From: Rotaria socialis
Taxonomy: Eukaryota; Rotifera; Eurotatoria; Philodinida; Philodinidae
DNA length: 64,000 nt
NCBI GenBank assembly: GCA_905331475.1
Contig: CAJNYU010004341.1
Coordinates: 1 to 64,000 of the forward strand
Direction of reading: 5' to 3'
The stretch's first letter is position 1. Each line of letters starts with the position of its first letter. Shown piece by piece: positions 33,645 to 45,687 of this stretch. The notes beneath the pieces were generated by a model. The model worked only from the letters and a program-made list of their open reading frames with translations. It had not been told where the DNA came from and searched no databases. The translations under genes and the position numbers were made by a program.

Positions 33645-34823
33645 ATGATTTCAACCACAAATTCATCAATGAATAATTTAACTATTCCACTATCTCATTA
33701 CTTTCTTGATGGATTGAACTTTTTCTTCAATCATATCTATCTATTATTACTTGCTATAATCGGTTCGATTGGAAATGCATTAGTTATCATTATTTTCAGT
33801 CAAAGAGCTTTCCGAACAAAAATTGGGTCATTTGGTTCAAATATGTCGATCTATCCCTTTCTATTTTACATGGCCATATCAGATACACTGTATCTTATTA
33901 TACTATTTTGCTTGTGGCTGTCAAATTATATTAATGTTCTACATCGCCCAGTGATATGTCAACTCACATTATACATCACGTATGTGTGTAATTTTATCAA
34001 TGCTTATTACACAATAGCATTCACTGTCCAACGTCTATTTGCAGTGATTAATCCATTCCAAGTATCTCGAGTTCTTTCATGGTATCGTTCTCGATGTTTA
34101 GCATTATCAATAATATTATTTGCGTGTATCATATATTCATATTTACCATTTTTAATTGGTATTGTCAATGGAAAATGTTTTTCTCGTCCAGAATATCGTT
34201 GGATCAATAAATATATGGACATAATCGACTCTATTATTGTTTTTCTTATACCATATTTTGCTATAATAACAATGAATACAATTATTCTTATATCATTACG
34301 TCGAATGAAACATGATCAGCAGGAGTTTCTATTTCGACATCATTCACAATTGAATAGAATACGTGAATTAACACGTCGTAACGCATCACGTAAAATAACA
34401 CAGTTGCTATTAACTGTGTCAACCTCATACTTAATTATATGTGCTCCATATGCATCTATGCACACATGGCGTTTATTGAATAGTCACCAAGAAGAAAATA
34501 AAAATTCTCAATTGATTAAAAAACTAGAGCACTATTCACTCTTTATATATCATATATCGTTTGCAATGAACTTTTATATCTATATTTTATTCGGTTCAAA
34601 ATTTCGTCGGGAATTAAAACGTTTTTTTACAAAATCGAAACAAAGCTTTTGTCATTATTTTCAAGAAAAGAAAGTTTACGAAAACGAAAATCGATTAGAA
34701 TTAACAGAAAAAAATTCCATAATGTCAGTCGAATATTCATTTAATGGCGATCTCAATCAAACTGATGATGGCCGCAGTATACTGAGAAACTATTGTTGTT
34801 GTCCTATTTCTATTCATTTGTAG
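33645..34823 (+). CDS. Class A (rhodopsin-like) GPCR, probably neuropeptide type
   Basis: A 392-residue intronless receptor with an N-glycosylatable N terminus and seven hydrophobic helices (approximately 28-52, 70-92, 105-128, 148-172, 192-217, 250-272, 296-317). Conserved anchors are GN43-44 in TM1, SD79-80 in TM2, the extracellular cysteine pair C105/C178, P203 in TM5 and CAPY (266-269) in TM6. The DRY motif at the end of TM3 is replaced by QRL (129-131), and NPxxY in TM7 by NFYIY (309-313), both deviations seen in divergent invertebrate peptide receptors. The ligand is not identifiable from sequence. An AATAAA lies just downstream, near 34857. A splice acceptor 22 nt before the ATG suggests a 5'UTR intron or a trans-splice site. 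Confidence 0.88.
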   Translation: MISTTNSSMNNLTIPLSHYFLDGLNFFFNHIYLLLLAIIGSIGNALVIIIFSQRAFRTKIGSFGSNMSIYPFLFYMAISDTLYLIILFCLWLSNYINVLHRPVICQLTLYITYVCNFINAYYTIAFTVQRLFAVINPFQVSRVLSWYRSRCLALSIILFACIIYSYLPFLIGIVNGKCFSRPEYRWINKYMDIIDSIIVFLIPYFAIITMNTIILISLRRMKHDQQEFLFRHHSQLNRIRELTRRNASRKITQLLLTVSTSYLIICAPYASMHTWRLLNSHQEENKNSQLIKKLEHYSLFIYHISFAMNFYIYILFGSKFRRELKRFFTKSKQSFCHYFQEKKVYENENRLELTEKNSIMSVEYSFNGDLNQTDDGRSILRNYCCCPISIHL

Positions 34824-35076
34824 ATTTTACGAAAAAGAAAAGAAATGTATGTTTTAATAAAATATTCGCAAAAATAGTTATCTCTGTCTTTCTTTTACAT
34901 CTTCATAAATCATCAAATGATAAAGTTCTTATCATTATTCACTGTTTATGATGCGAATACACACTTTGTTTCTCTATATTTAATACAAGTTGACTCATTT
35001 AGAATCAATTCAAGATTTCTTGTGCGCGCGTGTTTCATAGGAATGTTGAGGCGAACATTTTGTTTCTTTTCTAGGA

Positions 35077-36635
35077 ATGAATTCGAATAAATTTCAAGGA
35101 AATGGCCTTTCATTCAAATGCAAAATTATTGGTATGAATATTGAATTAAAGCGAAACAGCAATTCAGTTTTGTTTTTAAAATCAAGGAATGGAAGAAATA
35201 CAAAATCAACGCGAGGAAAAGTTATGTCTTGAATTAATGAATAGTTTGAAAACTATTGTGCGCGCTCGTGGAGAGCATAAACAAAGAATACAACTGAATT
35301 TAACTATGACTGCAATTAAAGTTTTCGATGAAGGCACTAAAGTATTTTCAAGAGTTAGCCTTTTAGTTTCTAAATGACTTTATTATTGATTAGATTGCAA
35401 TCATTGATCATGAGGTTACACACATATCATTTGTTGTTATGGACCCAAAGGACCCACGTGCGTTCGGCTATATTTACAATACAAATGATGGTCGCCATCA
35501 ATTTTGGGCTATAAAAACTGAACGACCAGCAGTATTCACTGTCCTTGCATTAAAAGAACTTTTCGAAATAGTTTTTGCACGATTAAAGTACCCGGAAAAT
35601 GCTTCAGAAGAAACAAATGAAGTAACATCTACGCCTGTTTCACCGGAACTATCAACTGAGCAAATGGAAGTAACTATACAAGCGGCTTATATTACTAATA
35701 TATATATATATATATTTATTTTTAGCAATCATCAACGTCATCAATTCCTATCTCTACTCCACAGACAACTGTTACATTTGTCAAACCTATTAAACAGCCA
35801 ATACAAGCACCTAGAGTATGTATGATATATTATTATGTACTATTTTCATAATGATAAGCGATTAGATGCCTTCGTTTAATAATATTTGGGGAGAACGCAC
35901 TTCACAAATGATCTCTCAAGCAGCATCAGCGCTGGAAGTCAGTATAACATTTTATTGTCAACCTTTGTAATAGAAATTAACTGCTAGACGCCCGTTTTTG
36001 ATGATCCATGGGGAGAACGTTCTTCAACAACATCAGCATCTAAAGTATGTCCGACATATTATTGTTTATAATTATGGTAATGAAAACTAGCCATTAGAGT
36101 CCCTTGTTTGATAACGATTGCGACAAAAGTCCTAAAAAAGTGGTTACACCAACTACATTAGCTTCGACTGTGAGTAAAATATTCATAGTTCATCTTTGTT
36201 AATAAAAAATCTATCTATTAGATGCCTGTTTTTGATGACACTTGGGGCAATGCTTCTTTGACAACGTCCACTCCAACAACATCAACATCACAAGTATGTC
36301 AATAATGTTTTGGAAAAAACGGTTTGATTAACATTAATTATTAGATACATGCTTTTGATGATCCCTGGGGAGGTAATCCTTCAACAGCAATATCACAAGT
36401 ATCATTGATTTCAAGCGTAAGTGCAACATTGAACTGGCAATCTTATAACTTAAAAGTAACCTACTAGAAACATGTTCTTGATGATCCATGGGGAGATCGT
36501 TCTTCAACAATAACAACAACAACTACGGTTCCTCTAATATTTAAAAAATCTGACATATTATCAACATCTAATATGGATCCTTGGAATACAAAAAATCCCT
36601 CGATGTCTAAAAATCAACCAGCTGCAAATACATAA
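35077..36635 (+). CDS. dab: Disabled (DAB)-type PTB adaptor with repeated DPW exon cassettes
   Basis: Ten exons (35077-35131, 35187-35341, 35394-35681, 35726-35815, 35866-35937, 35988-36044, 36098-36169, 36222-36293, 36345-36416, 36468-36635) give 366 residues. Residues about 6-138 are a phosphotyrosine-binding domain matching the Disabled family by eye: KLCLELMNSLK, RGEHKQRI, IKVFDEGTK, RAFGYIY and FWAIKTERPA. The intron at 35682 uses a GC donor. Exons 5-10 are phase-0 cassettes, mostly 72 nt, each encoding a variant of FDDPWGER. DPW motifs bind the AP-2 alpha ear in known endocytic adaptors, so the protein should link NPxY receptors to clathrin coats. The in-frame stop at 36633-36635 comes 3 nt before a strong donor (GTAAGA). 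Confidence 0.8.
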
Positions 36636-36705
36636 TATGTAAGACTCAAAGCATTTTCTCTGATTTACCAAAATAACTCTTGAACAATAATCGTCAACTC
36701 TATTT

Positions 36706-36897
36706 TCAGTCTCTCACTAATCTGCTCGACTCACGAACATCACCATTTACAACAACACATACTTTTAACAACAATGAACCCGTTAGGTCCCCACAGCAAC
36801 CTTGAGGGCGTTCTTGATTCAGAATTTGTCTTTTCAACTCCTCCACCCAAAATGACCAGTGTGTTTGATGAATTCAATCCTTTTAATAATTCCGCTT
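36706..36897 (+). other. Exon-like sequence downstream of the DAB stop, encoding FDEF and NPF motifs
   Basis: After a canonical donor (GTAAGA at 36639) and acceptor (TATTTTCAG ending 36705) there is exon-like sequence. One frame starts SLTNLLDSRTSPF and stops after about 32 codons; another runs to 36897 and ends in VFDEFNPFNNSA. FxDxF and NPF are AP-2 and EH-domain ligands, as expected at the tail of a DAB-like adaptor. Because the upstream exon stops before the donor, this is a 3'UTR remnant, an alternative C terminus, or a sign of a stop/frameshift in this copy. Confidence 0.45.
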
Positions 36898-38245
36898 AAA
36901 ATTCAACAACATATCAAATATTCTTCTCTGTTTCACCATCACTATTTATACTATTTTTATTATAAATATTTAAAAAAAATACACGGATATAAATAAGGTG
37001 CTCCCAACGCAAAATGCATCTTCAACACATGATGTAATGCTTGAGATATTTCTGATAGTAAAATATTGAAAAAAATCACATTTTTCTTTTCAGTCAATAG
37101 ATTACACATCTTACTTTAATATAGAATGAATTAATGCATAATTTTTTCACAAATAAAATCTAAGAAAGACTATGTTCGATTTGCGGTAAAAAAATGACAA
37201 CTATTTTCCTCCGCACTTGCAGTGTCAGTGTGCTGATTGGTTTCAATTAACAAGCTACGGTTCACGTACATAGTCGAAGTAATGCACACTTAGAAATTCT
37301 CAAAAGCACGTGTCGAATTATTTTGATCATTAATAGACGATCGTACTTCAACAGCTATAATCGTATTTTGCACAATGTCTTACCAACATCTGATAATAAA
37401 GCTGAGATTCGGAAAAGTTAGTCAATGATTGATGAATACATATTGTGGCAAAGTACAAAATGACTTGAAACGATATGTGAAATTATCAATCGTTATGTAT
37501 AATCTTGAATATTAACTTATTCATTTTATAACGCGAAGTAAACGATTTTTAATCATTATATAGTCTATTTCTATTGTTACAAATATCAATACTTCTTTGA
37601 TTCTGACCTTCATCCTAAAAAATCCATCAAGTAAATTTGTTATTCGTCGTTATAACTCCATGTTTTATTTGAAAATTTGCCACAAAAAGAAAGTCAATCA
37701 CTATATTAAATGTAGACAGTTATACAACAGACTAACATATACAAATATGCACCCATGATGATGACGATAAGAAAAATAACAACTAGTCATATATTTCCTA
37801 TCGCATATTAGTCTTCTATTTGACAGAACTAATACCTGATGATTCACGCGTATATACCGAAAAAAAAAGAAATATTCATACACCACTAGAAAGAGAACCA
37901 TCAAGAACATATTATGTTTTACTACACCGATCGTATTAGGTCGAAATAAAAACTTGGAACAAACTTTTCGTGACGAACAAAAATAGTTAGCAAACATATC
38001 GAAACTCATTCGGTTGTACAAACCATCCATATTCAAATAAGAAAAAATTGAATATTATGCATGATTGCCTTCAAACGAGAGCGATAACGGCCTGCTATTT
38101 CCATGAAGGCATACTGTGTTGACATATACATGTTTGCATCGATCTGCTGGTTTTGATTTTGTTTTGCGCTGGAGAAAAACCCGAATCATAACTATTCAGT
38201 AACACATTTTAGATAGTAAATTCAATTTTTTTACATTTGAAATAA
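36898..38245. other. Intergenic stretch
   Basis: No recognisable gene. The 111-codon minus-strand frame at 37701-38036 is Phe/Tyr-rich and lacks family features. Confidence 0.4.
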
Positions 38246-40483
38246 ATGCAGATAAACAATGTTATTTACATTGTTTTACTTATTCATTTATTTCAATATG
38301 ATACATTAGCTAGAAAATATCTTAAATATGATCTACAAGATTTCGAAAACCAACTTGATAATATTAGAAAGCGATTCGAAACATTTGATCTTGAAAACAA
38401 TGAAATTGATCGAAATGGTCGTGCTGATACTAATCGTTGGAATCAATTGAACGATAATGAGATTCAAAATATGCCACCGATTGATGATTATTCCAATGAA
38501 AAAACTGCAAGACATTGGCTCCAATGGTACTCACGGATATCACAACGATATTATCAAGTATTTGATTTTACAAGAAAAACATTGTCATCGGTTTTAAAAT
38601 AAGACCTTTTTACTTAATTTTTAGATCGATACTGTTCTTGAATGGAATTATGAAACAAATATAACTGAAGAAAATGAACAAGCAATATCTAAACAAAGTC
38701 TTATCTCGTCTCCATTCGATCGTTTATCATTGCCGATTGCAAAACGATTTAATGAACACATGAAATATTCTCGAGATGAAGATTTAAGAGTTAGTTTTGG
38801 TCGTTTATCTAAAAATCTAATAAGTCCTAATGATGAAGACGTAAAACAGGCATCGAAATTGAGTTCCGATTTATCAAGGGTTTACTCGACAACGAAAGTA
38901 TGCGAATTAAATAATGATGAAATATGTTATAATCTTTCGCCTTATTTGGAACGACTCATGCAAGTGGAAAAAGATTATGATCGTTTATTGTGGGGATGGC
39001 AAGGTTGGCATGATGGATGTGGAAATAATATTCGTCCTCTTTATTTGCCGTACATTGATATTTTGGATAAAAATACGAAAGAAAATGGTTACAAAGATTT
39101 AGCTGTACGTAGGGAATCCTAAAAACAGCTTTATCAATAACATTATTAATTTCATTTGTAGGAATATTGGATTTCAGACTATGAAATGGGTAATGATACA
39201 GTATTCGAAAGTATTATTGATCAAATTCTTCAAGATATTATGCCACTATATGAACAAATACACGGTTTTGTTCGAGGACGTTTATGTGAAATTTATCCTA
39301 ATCGATTCGATTGTAATGGACCTATTCCTGCTCATATTCTCGGTAGGACTTTTGAAACGCCATTTAAAGATTCTCTAAACATTATTGATAGGTAATATGT
39401 GGGCTCAACAGTGGCACGAACGTCTAGACGATTTTATGCCGCATCCGGATACACCACTTGCGAATATAACACGTATATTGGAGGAGAAAAAATATACTAT
39501 TAAGCATATGTATAGAATTTCGGAAAATTTTTTTACGTCAATTAATTTATATTCGATGACATCAAAATTTTGGTCATTGAGCATGTTTACAAAACCACCT
39601 GATCGCGATGTTGACTGCCAACCATCAGCATCTGATATGGGCTATCATAATGATTATCGAGTGAAGATTTGTACTATTGTCGATGAAGATTATCTTTATA
39701 CGATTCATCATGAAATGGGACATGTAGAATATTATATGTCATATGCAAAACAACCGTTTCTTTATCGAGACGGTGCTAATTCTGGTTTTCATGAAGCTAT
39801 CGGAGACACCATTGGAATGTATGCAAGTGAGTGTTTAATCTATTTATTTTTACTAAATGAATAAATTTCATTTTTCTTTTCTATTAGTTTCACCGGCACA
39901 TTTAATAAAATTAGATTTTATTGATGAAGAAACAATAACTCGACATTATGAGATGAATTTTTTAATGCGTATGGCTTTACAAAAAGTAGTCTTTCTGCCC
40001 TATGCTTATGTGATGGATAAATATCGTTTTGCTCTATTTCGACATCAAATAAATCATGACGAAGAACTCAATGCTAAGTGGTGGGAATTTCGTATCCGAT
40101 ACGGTGGAATTATGCCACCAGTAGAACGAAATAATCGAGTCAATTTCGATCCAGGTGCAAAATATCATATATCAACAAATACACCTTATGCAAGATATTT
40201 CATTGCACATATATTACAATTTCAATTTTATCGTGGTATGTGTAGACTGCAGGGGCAAACCAAACGATTGCATATGTGTGATATATATGGAAATAAATAT
40301 GTTGGAGAACGATTTAAAGAGATGTTAGCAATGGGAAATTCAAAACCATGGTCAAAAGTACTGGAAACATTAACTGCGGATACAAAATTAGAATCCCAAG
40401 CGGTGTTAGATTTTTTTCAACCACTGCATCAATGGTTGAAAATGGAAAATTTAGCAAGAGGCTATCCGGTTGGTTGGATGTAA
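38246..40483 (+). CDS. ace: Secreted single-domain angiotensin-converting enzyme homologue (peptidase family M2)
   Basis: Five exons (38246-38557, 38625-39104, 39162-39342, 39392-39826, 39888-40483), with introns of 49-67 nt, give 667 residues. A signal peptide is apparent at residues 1-21. Family landmarks are GWQGWHD, GPIPAHILGNMWAQ (spanning the exon 3/4 junction), the zinc motif HEMGH (about 431-435) and the third ligand region GFHEAIGD. After the last junction come PAHLIKL, PFAY-like LPYAYVMDKYR, and YFIAHILQFQFYR. The catalytic set is complete, so it should be an active dipeptidyl carboxypeptidase acting on peptide hormones or dietary peptides. There is one domain (vertebrate somatic ACE has two) and no C-terminal membrane helix, so it is probably secreted, like insect ACEs. 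Confidence 0.93.
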
Positions 40484-40971
40484 ATCAAAAGTGATGCTTT
40501 GACTCATCACTAAGTTGTTCTGTGATTATTTATCGAATTGATCTGATGATCTTTAATATAAAGCAAATTTTTTTCAGCTGCATAGAAAAAGTTTCAAGTT
40601 GAGCGATGTCGGTGGCGGATCGGCAAGAGTAAAGAAAAATTCTATGCAAGACTTTAAAAAAGGAAGGTGATTCCTGCTGAGTAACATAGGTTTCATAATT
40701 GTTTAGAGTCTGTGAGATCCGAAACCTACTTTCGTTTGTAAAAAGGAAAGTAAATTTGTTAACTATGAACGATTTAATTCAGAGACTGATTATAAGAGTT
40801 GGAGAGCACAGCATGAAGGCTATGTGGGCAACTTCGTATCAGCCAAGATATTCGAAATTGTGCCATGTCACTTACACAGTTTTTGTTATTCTTCTATGTT
40901 AGTCGATTTATTATTCGATTATTCAAAAACAAAAATGGATGGAAAAACGTGAGATTCATTGAAATAAAAAT
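40484..40971. other. Intergenic stretch
   Basis: 3' flank shared by two converging genes. No further gene seen. Confidence 0.4.
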
Positions 40972-41407
40972 TCAACTATTTGCTTGATCTTTAATTTGTT
41001 GTTCAAGATCATTAGCCATGAAACCAACCGGGTCAGCTGGTCGATTCAACACAATTTTTGTTGTCAGCGCCTAGAAAATATAGAACTTGAGCAATAAATC
41101 TTCGAAGTCAAACTTAAAAATCTACTTTGAGTGAATCATATAAACCATGTTTCATCATGTATTTATCAGCTAAAACATTTGGATCTTCATTTTGAATTGT
41201 TTTCTGTAAGATAGCATCGAGTTGTGCATCGGTCGCTTCTTGTTCTTCTCCATCTGCATTCGTAGTTATCAACCCAAGCATTCGTAAACGTTTACGTTCT
41301 TCAGGATGTAAATCATTAATATTCATTTTCTCCTTTTTTGATTCAATAAAATGATCATCATCTAATGATTTTGTACTTGACCGTTCAGCTTTTTTTTCAT
41401 CTGACAT
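40972..41407 (-). CDS. Small RIIa/Dpy-30-like protein, possibly ciliary
   Basis: Two exons (41126-41407 and 40972-41070, intron 55 nt) encode 126 residues. The N-terminal two thirds are charged and helical. The C-terminal 45 residues, created only by splicing, fit the RIIa/Dpy-30-like docking helix pattern: YMMKHGLYDSLKALTTKI followed by LNRPADPVGFMANDLE. That pattern (a Lys/His-rich turn, then RPxDPxxFM) is typical of small ciliary and sperm-tail proteins that dimerise and bind amphipathic helices. This assignment is by motif only. A splice acceptor lies 8 nt before the ATG. It is the most downstream member of the co-oriented cluster at 41-45.7 kb. Confidence 0.65.
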
Positions 41408-41415
41408 TTTTCAAT

Positions 41416-41425
41416 CTAAAATAGA
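41416..41425 (-). promoter_or_regulatory. 3' splice acceptor 8 nt before the RIIa-like ATG
   Basis: On the minus strand CTCTATTTTAG precedes the start codon by 8 nt. Candidate trans-splice or 5'UTR-intron acceptor. Confidence 0.55.
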
Positions 41426-41522
41426 GCTATGTCTACTCAAATTGATACTAAGAAGAAAAAAAACTTTTTATGCATGTTTATAATTTAAAATAAAAAATGC
41501 CAAAGAAGAAGAAGTCTATCTA

Positions 41523-42177
<655 letters not shown>

Positions 42178-42192
42178 TTAATAAAACTTTTT

Positions 42193-42204
42193 CTACAACA
42201 CAAA
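42193..42204 (-). promoter_or_regulatory. 3' splice acceptor 15 nt before the HINT ATG
   Basis: On the minus strand TTTGTGTTGTAG ends 15 nt before the start codon. Confidence 0.55.
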
Positions 42205-42286
42205 TAAATTAAATAGATTTTATAGTTGAGAATGACGAAAAAAAACTTGATTTATTTGAAATGTCAGAAAAACAAACAGATATTCT

Positions 42287-42860
42287 TTAAACAGATGATT
42301 GACGATAATTTTTTGTTTGTAAAATCTTTATACCACACATTCCGCAGATACCCAGCTTATAGGCACAACCTAAATAAAACAAAATCAGTTGAAAGAATTC
42401 AATGAATTTCACAGCTAACCTTGGCAATAAGTACTTCCGGGTTGATGAATTGAACCTTTACAAACTTTACATTTACTGAATTTAGTTGTATATGGACTAT
42501 ATCTAAAAGAACAAAGATATTCTTATTCAGTCAATTCAAAACAAAGCTGCAAACCGAGTCGATTTCCCTGATAGCAATTTGTTTTCATTTAACTTTCTAC
42601 CGCCACTTTCTAAAAAAAAATAAATATTATAAAGTTCACAAAACTAATTCTAAAATCCATACCAACTGTATTTCGAGACCCATCTAAAATAGAAAAATCT
42701 TTTAAAAAAACTACAATTTTAAAAATCTCAAACATACTTTTCCATATTTCTTGCGTGGCAACAGTACCCACTTTTTTCTGACCTAAAAATCAATCAAATT
42801 GTTGCTTTTAATCTTCTTTTTCGTTGGAAAACTTCAACACTTACAAGCATCACACACCAT
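42287..42860 (-). CDS. cript: CRIPT, cysteine-rich PDZ-binding / spliceosomal zinc protein
   Basis: Six exons (42845-42860, 42738-42782, 42663-42683, 42555-42609, 42420-42502, 42287-42369) give exactly 100 residues, against 101 in human CRIPT. Conserved features are the N-terminal MVC-AC-KKVGTV, the GGRKLNENK block, paired CxxC zinc motifs (CKVCK, CQGCAY, CGMCG), and a C-terminal KNYRQSSV, which retains the PDZ-ligand ending. Exon 1 is only 16 nt and exon 3 only 21 nt, so the gene is invisible without splicing. CRIPT binds PSD-95-type PDZ domains and is also a component linked to the minor spliceosome in animals. It lies 62 nt downstream of the PPIL3 stop, in the same orientation. Confidence 0.95.
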
Positions 42861-42880
42861 GATTTTTCTTAAAATATTAT

Positions 42881-42893
42881 CTAGAAGAAAAAT
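42881..42893 (-). promoter_or_regulatory. 3' splice acceptor 20 nt before the CRIPT ATG
   Basis: On the minus strand TTTTTCTTCTAG ends 20 nt before the start codon, a strong polypyrimidine-AG. Confidence 0.6.
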
Positions 42894-42922
42894 CAGATGT
42901 ATGTATATATTTATAAATTTTT

Positions 42923-43575
42923 CTAATCAGCTAAAGGATTTGCATGTATAGTAACACGCTGTATGCGAACATCTGTTTCAGGTCGATAATTTTTTTCATT
43001 CACTGGTATTTTTTCTAATTCATCAAGTGTTTCAAACCCGTCAATAACTTTTCCAAATACAGTATATTTTCCGTCGAGATTCGCTTGTTTTCCATATGTT
43101 ATAAAAAATTGCGAACCATTTGTATCCGCACCTCGACTTGCCATAGAGACAATACCTCGTTGGCTATGCTAAATAAATATTTTTAAATTAAAAATATCAA
43201 ATAAAAATTACAAAACTCTATACCTTTAAATGTGGATCGATTTCATCCTAAACACAAACAAAAATAGATAAGCAAAATAAAATTTTTCTAAACATTACTG
43301 GAAAATATTCTCCCCAAATACTTTGACCACCTTTTCCTGTTCCCGATGGATCACCAGTTTGAATCATATAACCTTTTACATTACGATGAAAAAGACAATT
43401 ATCATAGTAATTACTTCCACATAATGCTAAAAAGTTCTAAACGAATGAGATTTACATGTAGAATATTGGATTGTTTTTTTGGTCTTAAAAGACTTACTTC
43501 ACATGCTTTAGGACATTGATCACAACAAAGTTCGATTTTAATATCACCTAAATCTGTATGTAAAGTAACTGACAT
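42923..43575 (-). CDS. ppil3: PPIL3, cyclophilin-type peptidyl-prolyl cis-trans isomerase
   Basis: Four exons (43498-43575, 43299-43436, 43224-43247, 42923-43168) give 161 residues, the same length as human PPIL3. The start [16 protein letters not shown] and the end TIHANPLAD match that subfamily. Catalytic-core signatures are [33 protein letters not shown] and [11 protein letters not shown]. Exon 3 is a 24-nt micro-exon (DEIDPHLK). PPIL3 is a spliceosome-associated cyclophilin, so it and its neighbour CRIPT may both serve splicing. The acceptor TTTTTAG abuts the ATG directly. Confidence 0.96.
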
Positions 43576-43588
43576 CTAAAAACCAAGA
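43576..43588 (-). promoter_or_regulatory. 3' splice acceptor abutting the PPIL3 ATG
   Basis: On the minus strand CTTGGTTTTTAG is followed immediately by the start codon, leaving no 5'UTR in the exon. Confidence 0.6.
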
Positions 43589-43700
43589 GCATAAAGAAAC
43601 TTAAAGTAATCTTATAGATTTTCTGTAAAATCATCAGAAAACATGAATACACACAAAAACAAAAATATTGTACAAAAAATTAGACATGCTGTTCTCTTGT

Positions 43701-45687
43701 TTATGTCGATTCTGAATCTAGATTAACAGCCAATGGGTCATGTTCCACTTCATCGTTTTTCTGTCGACGATATTCACAATGAAAAAATGAAATAAAACAA
43801 ACGACTAGAATAACAGCAAATACAGCCAAAATATATACAGGAACTAAAAGAAAAAAAGCACGAATTCAAAAAAGAAGCCTTCGATAGATTGAAAATGCTC
43901 AAGTACCTGAATAATCCCGAATATCGTTGGTTTTTACATCTTGAATTTCACACTGTTGAATTTCCATTTGATGAGCCGATGGTGCACTCGTGAAATTCGG
44001 TAAAATAATAATCGCAATAATACTCCCCAATTGACTAAATAAAAAGCAAATGTTTTTTTCATACATTTGCCATTCTTGTAACATACCTGGCAATCATAAA
44101 AATGCCAGAAACCGTCGCTTCCGGAACAGGATGAGTTCTAAAAGTAAATTATAAATATATCGTACTTAACAAAAGAAAAAGTAGGATCGCAGGTACACTT
44201 ACGTTTCTATACTCAAATCAAAACTCAATGGAAGTACTGGTGCATTAGTAAAACCAGCTATAGCGAAAACAATGTAGAGCCAATAGGATTTAACTTCATT
44301 AATAATGAACTATTCATATAAAAAACAAATCGATAATCATTCTTAGAATTAATTTTGCATTTTCTACTTACTAATCCAATACAAATCAGCGAAATAACTC
44401 CAATCGAATATAGAATCTTTGTTATTTCCTCTAATTTTTGCGTTTTATCTGCTACGATTCCCATTGTAATACAACCAATGAGACCAAACATAATAAAACA
44501 ACCAATACATAAGCCTACAGCAATATCACCATATCCAAACGGACACATTATTTGTTGTAATAATGTCGAAAGTGTATTATTATTTGATAAACCGATACCA
44601 ACAGTCAAAAATAAAATGACGTAGGATTTGGATTTTAAAAGCTAAAACAAAGTCATATATTTCCAATCGAATAGTATTCAAAAACAACTAAACCTTACTT
44701 TTTTAAAAACTAATTTATAGGGAACCTTGACGTCACGTGAAGCTAAAGATGAAGGTGTCGGTGGCTCTGATGATCGAACAGTTAATGATAAAATTGCTGC
44801 AAGCACCGCCGGTATCAACGATAGATATAACTAAATAAAAACAAATTTTGACAAATTAGTAACATTGAAAAGAGAATACGAACTAGTAAAGGTATTTTAG
44901 TTTCGTGGGGAACTATAATTGGTGGTAGAACAGTTCCAATGAAAACACCGAAAAAATTAGCTAAAAAAAGACAACTTTTAAATCGAACCATCGTATTTGT
45001 TTTTCTGCAAAACCTGCAAAACAAAGGCTAGTAGCCAATGTTCGTTGGTTGTGTGGAAACCATATAAAAGAAAATTTAGCTGGAATAAATAATGTGAAGG
45101 TTTGTGCAAATGCGCAAATAAATTGTCCTATTATCAACATTAAAATTAAAATCATAAAAGAATATATCATTTTTTTTTACCAATAAAAACAATCGGATAT
45201 CGACCTTTGACAGATACGAATCCCCATGTACTAATTACACGAAAACATCCGCCAATTAAATTCAACGAAACACCAGTTAAAATCTATATAAAAATTAAAA
45301 TGAGGATTTTTTTTCTATTATGTTTTGCTTTAAATTTTTACTCCAAATCGAATGCCGAACTTATCAATAGCCCATGTTGATGGTAGTGTAAAAATACTAC
45401 ACACTATCATAAATATAAGTGAAAGCCAATTGATAGATGAATATGAAACATCAAAGTAACTTTTTGCTAAATTAGCGATAGATGCAAAATTAATCCATAG
45501 CTAAATAGAACAATTTTATTAAAGAACGAAAATAAATCTTCAAAATAGAACTTACAATAGAATTCGACATATTGGCTAAACATATACATATTAAATAAAG
45601 CCATCGTCGTCTGTAAACTTTATATTCAGTCGTTGTCACAACTCCTGTTGGTGATGGCAATACTTCAGTATCGATAGCTCCGTACAT
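43701..45687 (-). CDS. Major-facilitator transporter of the SLC49/FLVCR family
   Basis: Eleven exons (45556-45687, 45342-45500, 45181-45283, 45014-45127, 44884-44960, 44699-44830, 44372-44641, 44203-44309, 44087-44137, 43907-44034, 43701-43843), all with short GT-AG introns and consistent phase, give 471 residues. About twelve hydrophobic helices are present. Family hallmarks are the cytosolic YRRRWLYL before TM1, LWINFASI, GQFICAFAQTF-IPAKFSFIWF with HNQRTLATS, and ETTHPVPEATVSGIF late in the protein; these align with FLVCR1/2 and related SLC49 members. Substrates in the family include heme, choline and ethanolamine; which applies here cannot be told. It is the first gene of a five-gene minus-strand cluster, and its start is 20 nt from the divergent NMNAT-kinase start. 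Confidence 0.85.
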
